From: Bacteroidota bacterium
GTDB lineage: Bacteria; Bacteroidota; Bacteroidia; Bacteroidales; B39-G9
NCBI GenBank assembly: GCA_015222055.1
Contig: JADFUR010000030.1
Coordinates: forward strand, 1-42,752
Direction: 5' to 3'
DNA length: 42,752 nt
Part shown: in pieces, positions 24,317 through 33,702 of the stretch
Numbering within the stretch: position 1 is the first letter of the stretch
Layout: every line of letters starts with the position of its first letter
Program-made: the position numbers and the translations under genes
The notes under the pieces: generated by a model
What the model saw: the letters and a program-made list of their open reading frames with translations, nothing else
Told to the model about the DNA's origin: nothing
Databases searched by the model: none

Positions 24317-25330
24317 CTAAATATCAATAATTAATTCAACACAAAATTTATTGTCTTTCTCCGATATTGTAAGTTCATGTTTCTCAGGGTAAATAATGTT
24401 AAGACGGTGCTGTACATTTTTTATTCCCATTCCACTTCCTTGTGAGGGTTTATTACACTCATCAATGTTATTTTCTATAATAAACGATAATTTTTTGTTT
24501 ATATTTTCTATACTAATTCTCACATAAGCATCTTTTGTTTCTTCAATCCTACTATATTTAAAAGCATTTTCTATAAAAGGAACAAAAATCATAGGAGCTA
24601 TTTCTTTATTGTTTAATCCTAAATCTGATTTCAACGAAATATTTTGTTTGTGATTAGATTTCATTTGCTGAAATGAAGCAAAATTATCAATATATTTTAT
24701 TTCAGAAGATAAAAAAACACGTTCCTTACTACAATCATAAAACACATAACGCAACATTTCTGACAACTTTAAAACTGCTTCAGGAGCATTTTTTGCTCTC
24801 ATGTAAGTTAATGAATAAATATTGTTCAATGCATTAAAAATAAAATGTGGATTTATCTGTGCTTTTAAAAGTTTCAATTCTGTTTCAAGCTTTTCTTTGT
24901 TTAGTAGTCTTTCATTTTCAATGAGGCGTTGGTTAGATACAAAAAGATTTCTCGAAGTAGCAACAAAATACACAAAGCTAGTTGTAAAAAACACTCTCAT
25001 AAAATGAAAAAAATGAGGCTGTTTTGAACGAAATCTGCATGGAAGGCGAGGAATAAAATTCACATCAATTAAATAAAAAACCAATGAAAATAAAAAAATT
25101 ATTAAAAATGAAACTAACAAATAGCGTCTGGTTTGTTTGATTAATTTTGGGAAAATTATTCTTGAATTCAGCTGGTAAACAATAAACATAGAAAGAGTAT
25201 CGAAAGTTGCAGAATAAAATGCAAATTCCATAGGCTGAAAATAATTTGACATGCTGAATAAAAAGCCAAATAAAAATATCAAAGCAGCAAATCCTCTAAA
25301 CTGTGGTCTCTTAAAACGATCTATCCCCAT
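24317..25330 (-). CDS. LytS/YehU-type sensor histidine kinase
   Basis: 337 residues. The N-terminal 130 residues contain about four transmembrane helices (near 13-30, 36-56, 70-90 and 108-126) with little extracellular sequence, so it probably senses a signal in or at the membrane. A short coil (LIENERLLNKEKLETELKLL) leads to the His_kinase domain with H162 in KAQINPHFIFNALNNIYSL. The ATP-binding domain follows, with its N-box VPFIENAFKYSR and a glycine segment SQGSGMGIKNVQHRL. It is the first gene of a two-gene minus-strand operon with the LytTR regulator and is divergent from the efflux operon, 265 bases apart. Confidence 0.93.
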   Translation of the reverse strand: MGIDRFKRPQFRGFAALIFLFGFLFSMSNYFQPMEFAFYSATFDTLSMFIVYQLNSRIIFPKLIKQTRRYLLVSFLIIFLFSLVFYLIDVNFIPRLPCRFRSKQPHFFHFMRVFFTTSFVYFVATSRNLFVSNQRLIENERLLNKEKLETELKLLKAQINPHFIFNALNNIYSLTYMRAKNAPEAVLKLSEMLRYVFYDCSKERVFLSSEIKYIDNFASFQQMKSNHKQNISLKSDLGLNNKEIAPMIFVPFIENAFKYSRIEETKDAYVRISIENINKKLSFIIENNIDECNKPSQGSGMGIKNVQHRLNIIYPEKHELTISEKDNKFCVELIIDI

Positions 25331-25494
25331 TCTTATATTAATATATTATGATATTTATATATATCTAATTAAAATACAAAACAAAACAAAAACTTTCAAT
25401 TTAAAAAAAATTTTAAACCAAGTTATTGATTTCTTTAATGAATATCAATTTTAAAAACAAAACCGGTAAAATAATACTTCATTTATTATTTTAT

Positions 25495-25525
25495 GCTTTT
25501 GGTTCAGATTAACAGGCTTTTGGTT
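25495..25525 (+). promoter_or_regulatory. Candidate LytTR operator: direct repeat with 21-bp period
   Basis: GCTTTTGGTT occurs at 25495-25504 and again, identically, at 25516-25525, start to start 21 bases, which is two helical turns. LytTR regulators such as AgrA bind paired direct repeats with this phase and a GTT core. The pair ends about 32 bases before CATTTTTG (25557-25564), a near match to the -7 box, so it sits just upstream of the -33 region, where an activator would bind. Confidence 0.6.
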
Positions 25526-25556
25526 AAAAAAAATTTATTATTTCAACATTTAATTT

Positions 25557-25564
25557 CATTTTTG
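25557..25564 (+). promoter_or_regulatory. Candidate -7 box of the RND efflux operon
   Basis: CATTTTTG differs at one base from TAnnTTTG and lies 31 bases before the adaptor start. The same octamer occurs at 5671-5678 before the chemosensory operon. No clear TTTG at -33, as expected for an activator-dependent promoter. Confidence 0.35.
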
Positions 25565-25595
25565 TAATATTAAAAAACTTTTAAAATAAATTCAG

Positions 25596-26711
25596 ATGAA
25601 AAAAAAAAGTATATTGTATGGAATTATTGGGCTATCTATTATTATTATATCTTTTGTTATATCAGGATATATAATTAAAAATAAAAATTTGCCCGGCAAA
25701 AAAGAAAGCCAAAAAAATTCTGTTTATATAAAAGTCGAAAAAGCAAATTTAAAAGAAATCAGTTCTGACTTAAAATATCGTGGCAGAGTAACAGCTTTCG
25801 ATCAAATTTCATTAGCTAGCGAAGTGCAAGGTAAAATTATGCAGGGCAAAGTGCGATTTAAAACAGGCGAAAATTTCAATAAAGGAGATGTACTTATAAA
25901 TATCGACAAAGAAGACGTAGAAATTTTATTAAAATCTGAAAAAAGTTCATTTTTACAAATCTTGTCTAGAATTTTACCCGATATAAAAATTGATTTCCCA
26001 AACGATTATGAAAAATGGAATAACTTTTTTCATTCAATAGATGTAGAAAAAACACTGCCTAGCTTACCAAAAATTAAATCGGATAAAGAAAAAATATTTT
26101 TAGCTACAAACAATGTTCTTTCAAACTTTTACAAATTACAAGAGCAACAAATAAACCTTGAAAGTTACACCATTATTGCACCTTTCAACGGGGCATTCAA
26201 AATGGTTAACAAAGAAATTGGAGCCATTTCAAACGCAGGTGCCGAGCTAGCTACAATTATAAGAACCGATAAACTTGAAATAACAGTTCCCATATTTCCT
26301 TCAGATATAAAATTCATAAACAAAGGAGATAATGTTTTAATAGAAAAGTCAGAAGAAGATATTAAAATTGCCAAAATTTCGCATTTGGCAAAATTTGTAG
26401 ATGAAACAAACCAGTCCGTTAACGTTTATTTAACTTATTTTCCTAAACCTAACGACAATCTTTTGCAGGGCGAATATGTTGACGTTAAATTTAAGGGAGT
26501 AAAAATTAAGGGCTTTGAAATTCCTCGAGAAGCTCTTGTAAACGATTCATATGTATATGTTTTGAAAGAGAAAAAAATTATTAAAACTAAGGTTGAGATA
26601 CAACGAACCCTAAACGATTCTTATATAATTTCTGGTATTGATGAAGGGGAAAACGTAGTTTTTGAATCCTTAGCAAATATTAATCCCAATATTGATTACT
26701 TAGCTCGTTAG
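25596..26711 (+). CDS. RND efflux periplasmic adaptor (membrane fusion protein)
   Basis: 371 residues. An N-terminal membrane anchor at about 8-27 (YGIIGLSIIIISFVISGYII) without a lipobox. A lipoyl/barrel-sandwich first half (KYRGRVTAFDQISLASEVQGKI, FKTGENFNKGDVLINID) and second half (YTIIAPFNGAFKMVNKEIGAIS) flank a helical insert at about 118-188. A beta-barrel domain and membrane-proximal domain follow (LEITVPIFPSDIKFI, GEYVDVKFKGVKIKGFEIPREAL). It bridges the inner-membrane pump and the TolC-type channel encoded next. First gene of a three-gene operon (gap to pump 43 bases), divergent from a LytTR two-component system. Substrate unknown. Confidence 0.92.
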   Translation: MKKKSILYGIIGLSIIIISFVISGYIIKNKNLPGKKESQKNSVYIKVEKANLKEISSDLKYRGRVTAFDQISLASEVQGKIMQGKVRFKTGENFNKGDVLINIDKEDVEILLKSEKSSFLQILSRILPDIKIDFPNDYEKWNNFFHSIDVEKTLPSLPKIKSDKEKIFLATNNVLSNFYKLQEQQINLESYTIIAPFNGAFKMVNKEIGAISNAGAELATIIRTDKLEITVPIFPSDIKFINKGDNVLIEKSEEDIKIAKISHLAKFVDETNQSVNVYLTYFPKPNDNLLQGEYVDVKFKGVKIKGFEIPREALVNDSYVYVLKEKKIIKTKVEIQRTLNDSYIISGIDEGENVVFESLANINPNIDYLAR

Positions 26712-26754
26712 TCACAGCATATAATTTACTTTTTTACTTTAAATAGTTATTTCA

Positions 26755-29700
26755 ATGAAAAAAATATTATCTCTATTTGTCAAATATCCTTTCTACGGGG
26801 AAATGTTTATAATAATTCTTTTATTATTGGGCAGTATTTCATACATAAATATGCACAAGGCGACTTTTCCTCTAATCGAATCAAAGGTAATTAGTGTATC
26901 GGTAGCGTATCCTGGAGCAACACCAAAAGAGATGGACGAAGGAATAACTGCTTTAGTAGAAAACAGCATTAGAGGAATACCGGGCATTAAAGAATTTACA
27001 TCTAAATCACGTGAAAGTTCTGCACGAATTTCAATTACAGCACTTGCCGGTTACAATATGGACGAATTACTTCGTGACGTAAAAAATGCTGTAGATGGTA
27101 TCTCAAACTTTCCGGCTTCTGCCGAACGACCTATTGTTTCTAAAGGAAGAACAAAAGACATGGCCATTTTTGTTGGGCTAACATCCGAATCTTCTGATAT
27201 TCTTAAAATAAACAGTATGGCAAATCGAATTGAAGACGATTTGTTGGCAACAGGCAAAATTTCACAAATAACTATTTATGGAGTACCTAATAAACTTGAA
27301 CTGGCGATTGAACTTGACGAGACACAAATGCGTCGATATAATTTAACTTTTAGTGAGATACAAACTGCTATTTCGTCAAACAATATAGACATTGCAGGAG
27401 GTACAATTAGAAATCCGCGTGAGCAGATAAAAATCATTTGCAGAAATCGCTCCGTTAATCCTAAAGACATTCGTGAAATTGTACTAAAGACCAATATTAA
27501 TGGCAATGTTCTTACAATTGGAGATGTGGCAACTGTAAAATTGCAAGTTCCCGAAGATCCAACTAACGGATATAACAATAAGAAACCTACGGTCACTCTT
27601 TTTGTCCAGAAACTGGTAAACGAAGACCTTGAAGCTATTTCGAATATTGTAAACGATTATATAATAAACTTCAATAAAACGCATGATGATTATAAGATGC
27701 GTGTAAAAATGGATTTCCTCGAATTGATTGATTCACAACTCTCTATATTAACCAGCAATGGTATTCTTGGAGTTATTATTGTTATTTTGCTATTATCATT
27801 GTTGCTCAATATTCGATTGTCATTATGGGTTGCATGGGGTATACCAGCTTCTTTCCTTGGAATGTTTATTGTTGCCAATCTCATGGGTGTTACCATTAAC
27901 TTAATTAGCTTATTCGGAATGATTCTGATTATTGGAATTTTGGTTGACGACGGAGTGGTTATTGGTGAAAACATATTTACACATTTCGAAATGGGAAAAT
28001 CTCCCCGACGTGCTGCAATTGATGGCACTTTAGAAGTTTTGCCAGCAGTGTTTACTTCTGTCACAACGACTATTATTGCTTTTACCCCACTATTTTTTAT
28101 TCAAGGTCACATGGAGATGATGTATGAAATGGCAATTGTTGTTGTTATAGCACTTATTTTTTCATTGTTAGAAAGCGTTTTTGTTCTCCCGGGACACCTT
28201 GCTAACACAAAAGTTTTAAAGAAAAACACCTCAAATTCCTTCTATGGTAAATTAAGAAAAAAAATAGACAAATTAATATTTGGTCTTCGTGACAAAATTT
28301 ATGCTCCCTTTTTAAATTGGGTATTAAAACATAAAACAATCTCTATTTCATCAATAATAGGGATGTTTATAATAACTTTTGCTTTGGTTGTTGGAGGTAT
28401 AATTCCTTTCACTTTTTTCCCTCAAACACCTTCAGATATGTTTACTGTCGACTTGGCACTAAAACCAGGTGTTAATGAACAAATTACTAAAAATAAACTT
28501 TTTTATATTGAAGATAAAATTTGGGAGGTGAATTCCGAATTAATGAAAAAAAATAATGACACTCTATCATATATTAAATCAATAGATATTGGTATGGGAA
28601 ATGCTTTTAATGGTACTGAATCAGGAAGCAATGCAGGTAAAATGAGAATTTTCCTTAATCCATTGGAAAGCACACAGGTAACTGATGAAATTTTAAAAAA
28701 AGCTATTTCTCAAAAAATAGGTCGAATTCCTGAGGCTTATAAATTTGCTGTTGGAGCAAGCAACCGCTTTGGTGCTCCAGTTTCAATTAGCTTATTGGGA
28801 TATAATGAAGATGATTTGGAAAGTGCCAAAAATGAGTTAGAAGCAGAGCTGGAAAAAATGCCGGCATTATTCAATATCACAAACAATAGCCAGATAGGAA
28901 GTCAAGAGCTTCGTCTGAAACTTAAACCTGAAGCTTATGCATTAGGCTTAACTAATCAATCGTTAATGATGGAAGTGCGTCAAGGTTTCTATGGCGGTTT
29001 GGCTCAACGAATTCAGGAAGGGAAAGATGAAATTTGGGTTTATGTTCGTTACTCACGCAAAAATCGCAAAAACATAGGACAGCTCGAGAATATGCTTATA
29101 CACACAAAAAAAGGAAATTACTCTCTGGGACGAATTGCAGATATTAGCACAGCTCGAAGTCTAAGCACAATTAATCACTTCAACGGGAAACGCGAAATTC
29201 GTGTCGATGCTTATCAAAAAAACCAAACACAATCGGTTCCCGACATTTTAGACTATATAGAAGCAGAAATTCTTCCTACAATTCTTGAAAAACATAAAGA
29301 TGTGTCGTTTATGCACCAAGGACAACGAAAAGACACTAGTGAACAAATGCAAAGCTTAATTTTGTATTTCGGTCTTGCCTTTTTGATAATAGTACTTGTG
29401 ATTATGATTTATTTCAAATCGTTCCGTCAAGGCCTATTGGTCATTGCTATGATGCCTCTGGGAATTATGGGTGCAATATGGGGACACGGCTTTCACGGAC
29501 AATCTATATCAATGATGAGCCTCTGGGGTATCGTTGCTCTTTCTGGTGTAGTTATTAACGATGCAATAGTGTTTTTGGCAAAATACAACCAAAATCTGGA
29601 AAAAGGAATGACAATTCTGAATGGAATTAAAGATGCAGGAATGTCTCGTTTCAGAGCTATTTTCTTAACAACTTTAACAACAACTGCAGGTTTAATGCCT

Positions 29701-29955
29701 CTTATTCTGGAAAACAGCCCTGATGCACGCATGCTGATACCAATGGCTATTTCATTAGCTTATGGTATTATGTTCGGAACAGTATTTATTTTAATAATTC
29801 TACCTGTTTTTGTTGTATTGTCGAATAAAGTAGCTTTTGAGTGGAAAAAAATTTGCAACAAACAAGTAAGTAAACCAGAAGATGTTGAAACAGCTGTTAT
29901 TAATCTGAAAATTGAGCAGGCTCTAAGCAAAAATATGTCCAAAGAATTTGAGTAA
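26755..29955 (+). CDS. RND-family efflux pump, inner-membrane transporter
   Basis: 1066 residues with the duplicated RND layout: TM1 near 14-33, a large periplasmic loop, then a TM2-6 block around 335-470, TM7 near 525-550, a second periplasmic loop, and TM8-12 near 870-1025. The proton-relay pair is D398-D399 in GILVDDGVVIGENIF of TM4. Other family signatures are SVAYPGATPKEMDEGI and LKPEAYALGLT. It exports substrates by proton antiport through the adaptor and the TolC channel of the same operon. The sequence is of the general Bacteroidota AcrB-like kind, without enough detail to name a substrate; the periplasmic loops argue for organic compounds rather than metals. TolC gene follows after 27 bases. 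Confidence 0.94.
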   Translation: MKKILSLFVKYPFYGEMFIIILLLLGSISYINMHKATFPLIESKVISVSVAYPGATPKEMDEGITALVENSIRGIPGIKEFTSKSRESSARISITALAGYNMDELLRDVKNAVDGISNFPASAERPIVSKGRTKDMAIFVGLTSESSDILKINSMANRIEDDLLATGKISQITIYGVPNKLELAIELDETQMRRYNLTFSEIQTAISSNNIDIAGGTIRNPREQIKIICRNRSVNPKDIREIVLKTNINGNVLTIGDVATVKLQVPEDPTNGYNNKKPTVTLFVQKLVNEDLEAISNIVNDYIINFNKTHDDYKMRVKMDFLELIDSQLSILTSNGILGVIIVILLLSLLLNIRLSLWVAWGIPASFLGMFIVANLMGVTINLISLFGMILIIGILVDDGVVIGENIFTHFEMGKSPRRAAIDGTLEVLPAVFTSVTTTIIAFTPLFFIQGHMEMMYEMAIVVVIALIFSLLESVFVLPGHLANTKVLKKNTSNSFYGKLRKKIDKLIFGLRDKIYAPFLNWVLKHKTISISSIIGMFIITFALVVGGIIPFTFFPQTPSDMFTVDLALKPGVNEQITKNKLFYIEDKIWEVNSELMKKNNDTLSYIKSIDIGMGNAFNGTESGSNAGKMRIFLNPLESTQVTDEILKKAISQKIGRIPEAYKFAVGASNRFGAPVSISLLGYNEDDLESAKNELEAELEKMPALFNITNNSQIGSQELRLKLKPEAYALGLTNQSLMMEVRQGFYGGLAQRIQEGKDEIWVYVRYSRKNRKNIGQLENMLIHTKKGNYSLGRIADISTARSLSTINHFNGKREIRVDAYQKNQTQSVPDILDYIEAEILPTILEKHKDVSFMHQGQRKDTSEQMQSLILYFGLAFLIIVLVIMIYFKSFRQGLLVIAMMPLGIMGAIWGHGFHGQSISMMSLWGIVALSGVVINDAIVFLAKYNQNLEKGMTILNGIKDAGMSRFRAIFLTTLTTTAGLMPLILENSPDARMLIPMAISLAYGIMFGTVFILIILPVFVVLSNKVAFEWKKICNKQVSKPEDVETAVINLKIEQALSKNMSKEFE

Positions 29956-29982
29956 AAAACTTTTAGTTAAAGATTAAAAAAA

Positions 29983-31281
29983 ATGAAAATGAAAAATATA
30001 ATAATTCTATTTCTAATAACATTTTGTTTTGCAAATGTTCATGCCCAAAAAATGTTATCATTATCTGATGCAATAAATATTGGATTGGAGAATAATTACG
30101 ATCTTAAGGTTCAAAAAAATTCCGAAAAAATTGCAAAAATCAACAATACATGGGGTAATACAAGTGTAGTTCCAACATTAAATTTTAACGCTTCAATGCT
30201 AGAAAATTTCAACTATAATGATAAAGAAAACTACAGAGTTCAAACCATAGTGCCCGATTTAAGTTTAAACTGGTTGGTTTTTAATGGATTTTCTGCAAGA
30301 ATAAACAAAAAACGTTTTGAAGAACTTGAGCAAAAATCTCAGGGCAACACTGCTATCTTGGTCGAAAATACTATACAAGATATTATTCTGGCCTATAACA
30401 ATTGCTTATTGCAAAAGGAGATGGTTTTTGTATTTAAGAAACTGTCAGATTTATCGGGAGACCGTTATAATCGTGCCGTTGAAAGCAAAAAGATAGGAGC
30501 TTCCACAACTTACGAAATCACCACTGCAAAAACTTCATGGCTTGAAGATCAGTCTAATTATCTGCAACAAAAAATAACTTTCACGAATGCTGTTAGAACA
30601 CTTAATTTTGTTTTAGCTGTTGATGGCAATGAGCAATGGGAACTAGCTACTAATTTAGAGACAAATGCCCCCGCTTACAAAATTGAAGACCTTGAACAAA
30701 AACTCATGGCTGCTAATGCTACTTTAAAAAATCAGTATCTGTATCAAAGCCTTCTTGCAAAAGAAACAAAACTTACAAAAAGCTCATATTCCCCATCAAT
30801 AAATTTAAATGCAGGAATAAGAAACAGCGATTTGGGAAATTACTATACAAAAAAAACTCCTGATTTGACTCAAAATGCTTCGGATACTTATCTTGGATTA
30901 ACTTTTTCGTGGAGCATTTTTAATGGAGGAACCAGAAAACGCAGTGTTGAAATAGCAAAAATTAATCAAGAATCGGCACAAGTGCAAACCAGCCAAATGG
31001 AACACAGCTTAAAAAACCAGTTACTGCAAACTTTTAGTAAATATGAAGTGCAAAAAGCCCTTTTAGAATTAGCCAACGAAAGAGAATCAAGTGCCAAGCT
31101 AAACCTTAATTTATCTGAAGAAAAATATAAAAACGGAAGCATAAACTCTTTTAATTACCGTGATGTACAAATCTCATACATGAATGCGGCTATTAATCAA
31201 TTGCTAGCCACTTTTAATCTAATTAATTCGAATACCGATTTATTGAGAATTACCGGCGGAATTATTAGCGAATATGAATAA
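29983..31281 (+). CDS. TolC-family outer-membrane efflux protein
   Basis: 432 residues with a signal peptide (about 1-21, IIILFLITFCFANVHA, cut before QKMLSL). Two internally related OEP repeats are visible: LSDAINIGLENNYDLKVQKN with WLVFNGFSARINKKRF in the first half, and TFSWSIFNGGTRKRSVEIA with LNLSEEKYKNGSINSFNYRDVQ in the second. The protein forms a trimeric channel across the outer membrane and periplasm that completes the RND pump encoded just upstream. Last gene of the operon, followed 9 bases after its stop by a good terminator. No Cys lipobox is present. Confidence 0.93.
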   Translation: MKMKNIIILFLITFCFANVHAQKMLSLSDAINIGLENNYDLKVQKNSEKIAKINNTWGNTSVVPTLNFNASMLENFNYNDKENYRVQTIVPDLSLNWLVFNGFSARINKKRFEELEQKSQGNTAILVENTIQDIILAYNNCLLQKEMVFVFKKLSDLSGDRYNRAVESKKIGASTTYEITTAKTSWLEDQSNYLQQKITFTNAVRTLNFVLAVDGNEQWELATNLETNAPAYKIEDLEQKLMAANATLKNQYLYQSLLAKETKLTKSSYSPSINLNAGIRNSDLGNYYTKKTPDLTQNASDTYLGLTFSWSIFNGGTRKRSVEIAKINQESAQVQTSQMEHSLKNQLLQTFSKYEVQKALLELANERESSAKLNLNLSEEKYKNGSINSFNYRDVQISYMNAAINQLLATFNLINSNTDLLRITGGIISEYE

Positions 31282-31290
31282 ACATATCTA

Positions 31291-31317
31291 GGCGTAATCT
31301 TAAATTACGCCTTTTTT
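31291..31317 (+). terminator. Rho-independent terminator of the RND operon
   Basis: GGCGTAAT (31291-31298), CTTAA loop, ATTACGCC (31304-31311), then six T. Confidence 0.9.
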
Positions 31318-31451
31318 AAAACTATTTTTTTGTCTGCTCTTTAATTAATCCCAGTTATTTATTTGTTTTATATAATAAAATTTACATTATTGTGTTTAAT
31401 CTTTTTATTGCCAAAAACAATTTTTAGCAATAAAACAAAAGGCAAAGCAAA

Positions 31452-31976
31452 ATGAAGATAATAAGAATAACAGATATCTCAAATATTTATTTTGAGCAGG
31501 CTTGGAAATTATACGAAGATTCATTCCCTACTGACGAGAGAAGGCAAATCTCAAATCAAACTAATATTATGGAAAAAATTAATTATAATTTTGAAATAAT
31601 AACTAAAGACAATCATTTTATTGGAATATTATTATGGTGGGACTACAATAATTTTAGATATATTGAGCATTTAGCAACATTGCCCAAAGAAAGATGCAAG
31701 GGCTTTGGAAAAACAATTTTAGAACAATTTATTAATAGGGATACAAAACCTATTATTTTAGAAGTAGATTTACCTGAAAGCAATATTAACAAGCGTCGAA
31801 TAGAATTTTATAAAAGAATAGGATTTAAATTAAACAATCATTATTACAAACAAACTCCTTATAATAAAGAAAGTTCATCAGTTGAATTATTATTAATGTC
31901 ATATCCTTCCTGCATTTCAAAAACAATGCTTGATGTTTTCTTAAAAAATATTGCTTCTAATAAAATAGACACTTAA
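31452..31976 (+). CDS. GNAT-family N-acetyltransferase
   Basis: 174 residues. The GNAT fold is suggested by the N-terminal WKLYEDSFPTDERRQ, the central strand FIGILLWWDYNNFRYIEHLATLP, the acetyl-CoA pyrophosphate-binding loop ERCKGFGKTILEQF (pattern R/QxxGxG/A near residues 80-86), and the late motif ESNINKRRIEFYKRIGFKLN, where NxxRRxxFYxRxGF is typical. It transfers an acetyl group from acetyl-CoA to an unknown amine. It is a single-gene unit between two terminator or palindrome regions. Substrate cannot be inferred. Confidence 0.85.
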   Translation: MKIIRITDISNIYFEQAWKLYEDSFPTDERRQISNQTNIMEKINYNFEIITKDNHFIGILLWWDYNNFRYIEHLATLPKERCKGFGKTILEQFINRDTKPIILEVDLPESNINKRRIEFYKRIGFKLNNHYYKQTPYNKESSSVELLLMSYPSCISKTMLDVFLKNIASNKIDT

Positions 31977-32055
31977 CTAATACTATTTTTTTCTTTCATT
32001 AATAATAAAATACTTAGCAGAACAATTGCACACAAAATCTAAAATTGAAGAAGTA

Positions 32056-32485
32056 TTTATGGAATCATTTAAAAAGTTGTGGAAATAAGTTTATTAAAAT
32101 TTTATATTGGCTGTGTTTTGAATATTTTATGTAAAAGTTATCTTTTTTCATTTAAAGCAATTGAGAAATGTATTACGCCACGAAGTAGCAACTTATTTAC
32201 CTTCGGTGAGCTCGCAAGCTCGGTTCAGCCCAAAGGCAACGCCTTGGGTAAAATGTATATTATAAAAAATATCGTCCTGTAAAGGGCAGCTTAAAAAAAC
32301 AAAACAAAACAATTTGAGTGACTAATATTAAATTGTCCTTTCAGGACGTCAAAATGATCTTTAATCTAACCAGAGGCGTTGCCATCGGGCTAGATTAAAT
32401 TGGGCTTTACTTACGTGAGCTCTCAGGCTCGGTTCAGCCCGGATTATAATGATTCTCCACAACTTTTAAAAGTGATCCTATTTAT
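32056..32485. repeat. Roughly 430-bp palindrome cluster with imperfect terminal inverted repeats
   Basis: Left end 32056-32083 (TTTATGGAATCATTTAAAAAG then TTGTGGA) is an imperfect reverse complement of the right end, TCCACAACTTTTAAAAGTG at 32456-32474 and following; the innermost 12 bases match exactly. Inside are the direct repeat GTGAGCTC..AAGCTCGGTTCAGCCC (about 32208-32231) and GTGAGCTCTCAGGCTCGGTT (about 32415-32434), AAAGGCAACGCCTT near 32231, GTCCTTTCAGGAC near 32334, and AGAGGCGTTGCCATC near 32380. Such strings recall REP-like intergenic repeats. A non-autonomous element is possible. Confidence 0.55.
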
Positions 32486-32641
32486 GCGAATTACTCAGCA
32501 AATTGAAATAGCATTACTCCCATTACTCCCATTCTTCTCATGTATATTAAATAATAATTTAGCCAACTAAATTTTAATTACAAATCAGTAACTCAAGTTT
32601 TTAAGTTCAAAATTATTTTTTTTATTATAAACATTATACCT

Positions 32642-32649
32642 TAAATTTG
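32642..32649 (+). promoter_or_regulatory. Candidate -7 box of the peroxiredoxin gene
   Basis: TAAATTTG matches TAnnTTTG exactly. A T-rich stretch lies 20 bases upstream, without a true TTTG. The 5' untranslated region would be about 120 bases. Confidence 0.4.
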
Positions 32650-32774
32650 TTTATAATAAAAAAGTTACTCTAATCAGGAACAAAACATATTCAAAACAAA
32701 ATGATTTAAGCTACAATTCTTTTTAAGCAATATTTTTAATAATTGTTAAATGCTAACTTAAAATTTAAATAGTT

Positions 32775-33491
32775 ATGGAAGAAAATCAAGAACAACAAGT
32801 AATCAGTATGCCAAGAATTGGTGATGCTGCACCTGAATTTAAAGCGGTAACAACCCAAGGTGATATTAATTTCCCTTCTGACTATAAAGGCAGCTGGGTT
32901 ATTCTTTTTAGTCACCCTGCCGACTTCACTCCCGTTTGCACCTCCGAATTTATGACCTTTGCCACAATGGAAGATAAATTTAATGAAGCAAACTGCAAAC
33001 TTATTGGACTATCAATAGATGGTCTTTATAGCCATATCGCTTGGTTGAGAACCATTAAAGAAAAAATTGAGTACAAGGGAATGAAAGATGTAGAAGTAAA
33101 ATTTCCATTAATTGAAGACATCAAAATGGATGTTGCAAAAAAATATGGAATGATACAACCCAATGAGGATACTACAAAAGCTGTTAGAGCTGTTTTCTTT
33201 ATCGACCCTAAAGGAATAATTAGAGCTATAATTTATTATCCACTAAGTTTAGGACGAAACTTTGACGAATTATACAGAGTAACCATTGCACTACAAGCAG
33301 CCGACGAATTTGGCGTTGCTACTCCTGCAGATTGGCGTCCGGGTGATGATGTTATTATTGGTCCTGCCGGTTCATGTGGTGCTGCAAAAGACAGAATGGA
33401 TGACGGTGAAATTGATTGTAAAGATTGGTTTTTCTGCACAAAAAAATTGGATAAGGATACTGTTTTAAAAAAAATACTACATAAGAAATAA
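32775..33491 (+). CDS. Peroxiredoxin of the Prx6/archaeal-type group
   Basis: 238 residues. The thioredoxin-fold peroxidase reduces hydrogen peroxide and alkyl hydroperoxides in the cytoplasm. The peroxidatic cysteine is C55 in HPADFTPVCTSEF; the supporting Arg is in the later TKAVRAVFFIDPKG segment. The C-terminal 1-cysPrx_C extension (from about 165) ends with three further cysteines, C201, C215 and C221 (GSCGAAKD, IDCKDWFFCTKK). Archaeal-type Prx6 proteins use a cysteine in this region as resolving residue, so this is probably a two-cysteine mechanism despite membership in the 1-Cys group. A monocistronic gene with its own promoter-like box; about 110 bases separate its stop from a terminator at 33604. 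Confidence 0.93.
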   Translation: MEENQEQQVISMPRIGDAAPEFKAVTTQGDINFPSDYKGSWVILFSHPADFTPVCTSEFMTFATMEDKFNEANCKLIGLSIDGLYSHIAWLRTIKEKIEYKGMKDVEVKFPLIEDIKMDVAKKYGMIQPNEDTTKAVRAVFFIDPKGIIRAIIYYPLSLGRNFDELYRVTIALQAADEFGVATPADWRPGDDVIIGPAGSCGAAKDRMDDGEIDCKDWFFCTKKLDKDTVLKKILHKK

Positions 33492-33603
33492 GCAAAAAAA
33501 TAGTGTTTTTAAATTCTCAAATTTATAAAGGCGTAGTTTAAAGTTCACCCCATTCTTTTTTAAATTTAAAAAAAATTTGATAATTTATAAAATACAAAGC
33601 TAA

Positions 33604-33629
33604 AGGCGTAGTCTTTGACTACGCTTTTT
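33604..33629 (+). terminator. Rho-independent terminator after the peroxiredoxin gene
   Basis: GCGTAGTC (33606-33613), TTT loop, GACTACGC (33617-33624), then five T. Preceded by AAAATACAAAGCTAAAGG, identical to the sequence before the terminator at 21960. Confidence 0.9.
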
Positions 33630-33654
33630 AATGTATAACTCAGCTTCTCAAAAA

Positions 33655-33702
33655 CAAAACCAAAAAATTATTTTTTACTCATACATAATTTTGTAAATTT
33701 AC
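33655..33702 (+). promoter_or_regulatory. Repeat-borne promoter, copy d (before the Mrr-like nuclease)
   Basis: AAAATTATTTTTTACTCA followed by TAAATTTAC (33694-33702). More diverged than copies a to c, but it keeps the ACTCA core and the -7 box. The start codon is 115 bases downstream. Confidence 0.4.

Larger units (their letters stand above)
31977..32774. other. 800-base gap with a palindrome cluster and the peroxiredoxin promoter
   Basis: No gene is supported; short open frames here translate repeat sequence. It holds the palindrome cluster at 32056-32485 (separate entry), then about 150 bases of plain AT-rich DNA with a -7 box TAAATTTG at 32642-32649 about 125 bases before the peroxiredoxin start. 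Confidence 0.6.

Noticed and set aside
25596-31281. Heavy-metal (CusCBA) or multidrug naming of the RND operon
   Set aside because: No Met-rich or other metal-binding motif is visible and no substrate evidence exists; kept as a general RND system.
32079-32282. 67-codon frame in the palindrome cluster
   Set aside because: It translates repeat sequence (ELASSVQPKGNALG) and has no coding signature or homologue that I recognise.
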